Under the pieces are notes generated by a model. It searched no databases, was not told the origin of the DNA, and saw only the letters and a program-made list of their open reading frames with translations. A stretch of DNA of 5,575 nucleotides from an uncultured Eubacteriales bacterium. GTDB taxonomy: Bacteria; Bacillota; Clostridia; Oscillospirales; CAG-272. Positions 5,146-5,575 of this stretch are shown piece after piece. The stretch is from NCBI GenBank assembly GCA_900552255.1, contig URZF01000107.1:1-5575 (forward strand), given 5' to 3'. The translations under genes and the position numbers were made by a program. Each line of letters opens with the position of its first letter. Position 1 is the stretch's first letter.

Positions 5146-5508
5146 TTAGGCTTTCGGCTTTGCAAGGCCGGAAGCCTTGGCTTTTTCTATGATCATGCCG
5201 ACCGTGCGGGAAAGCTCGGTGAGCTTTTGCCACGTGTCAGGTTCGGTATTGATATCGTAAAAATTCATGGTGCCTATTCGGCTGCATGAGATGATGCCGG
5301 TATCTTTCAGTATTTTTAGATGATGGGAGAGCGCCGGACGGGAGAGATGAATGCGCTCGGCGAGCTCTCCGACGCGAAGCCCCTGTTTTTCGCTTTCCAG
5401 CAGCGTTATGATGATTTGCTGTCTTGTTTCATCCCCCAATGCACAGATAAAGTCGGAAAGAGAGCGAAGCTCTTTTGCGATATTCCTTCGATTTTTTACA
5501 CATTCCAT
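5146..5508 (-). CDS. ArsR family winged-helix transcriptional regulator
   Basis: A 120-residue ArsR-type regulator. The opening helix has ALGDETRQQIIITLL (23-37), the family signature. The helix-turn-helix is VGELAERIHLSRPALSHHLKILKDTGII (46-73), and a beta wing is at about 74-86 (SCSRIGTMNFYDI). I see no CXC metal-binding motif in the recognition helix and few cysteines (C3, C22, C75), so metal sensing of the classical ArsR/SmtB kind is unlikely. Its likely role is to repress its own operon and thus the downstream nitroreductase. The ATG at 5508 has AGAGGA (5517-5522) eight bases upstream and an extended -10 promoter beyond it. The N-terminal tail before the winged helix is about 15 residues. 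Confidence 0.9.
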   Translation of the reverse strand: MECVKNRRNIAKELRSLSDFICALGDETRQQIIITLLESEKQGLRVGELAERIHLSRPALSHHLKILKDTGIISCSRIGTMNFYDINTEPDTWQKLTELSRTVGMIIEKAKASGLAKPKA

Positions 5509-5541
5509 CTGTGTTATCCTCTTTGCTTTCGTATTTTCATC

Positions 5542-5550
5542 ATTATATCA
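5542..5550 (-). promoter_or_regulatory. Extended -10 promoter of the arsR-nitroreductase operon
   Basis: TGATATAAT on the minus strand: a perfect TATAAT (5542-5547) preceded by TG and one base. No good -35 box lies 16-18 bases upstream. The leader before the ATG at 5508 would be roughly 27 bases. TTTTCA (5534-5539) and TGAAAA (5558-5563) bracket the box and could be a weak operator. Confidence 0.7.
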
Positions 5551-5575
5551 CAAAATCTGAAAAAAAGATCGATGG

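Overview
The window looks like a piece of a Bacillota chromosome, most likely class Clostridia. The evidence is the ylxM-ffh-rpsP-khpA gene order, a YlxM protein (a Bacillota family), strong GGAGG-type ribosome binding sites, and textbook vegetative sigma-factor promoters. Coding DNA is moderately GC-rich, while the first ~570 bases and the spacers are AT-rich. I cannot name genus or species.

Layout. Bases 1-577 hold no convincing protein gene. They contain two diverged tandem copies (about 38-226 and 288-471) of an element that folds into the same series of hairpins, with compensatory base changes between the copies. Each copy is followed by a hairpin terminator. On the minus strand, copy B ends in a perfect tRNA T-arm, a 7-nt acceptor strand, a discriminator G and CCA, with no tRNA body. 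Next comes a plus-strand APH-type phosphotransferase gene (578-1342). It converges, across a bidirectional terminator, on the minus-strand operon ylxM-ffh-rpsP-khpA (3655 down to 1372). That operon encodes the SRP GTPase, its YlxM partner, ribosomal protein S16 and a KH-domain RNA-binding protein. It is driven by a near-consensus promoter whose start region carries a perfect 11-bp-arm palindrome.

Divergent from ylxM is a NimA-like flavin-binding protein (3867-4364, TTG start, extended -10 promoter). It converges, across a second strong bidirectional terminator, on a two-gene minus-strand unit: an ArsR-family regulator (5508-5146) followed by a TM1586-type nitroreductase (5121-4453).

How the parts relate. 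The central operon is housekeeping protein targeting and ribosome function. The right end has two probable FMN proteins, one under a likely dedicated repressor, suggesting small redox or detoxification functions; this is inference. The least explained part is the duplicated structured element at the left end, which I do not recognise as a known RNA family.
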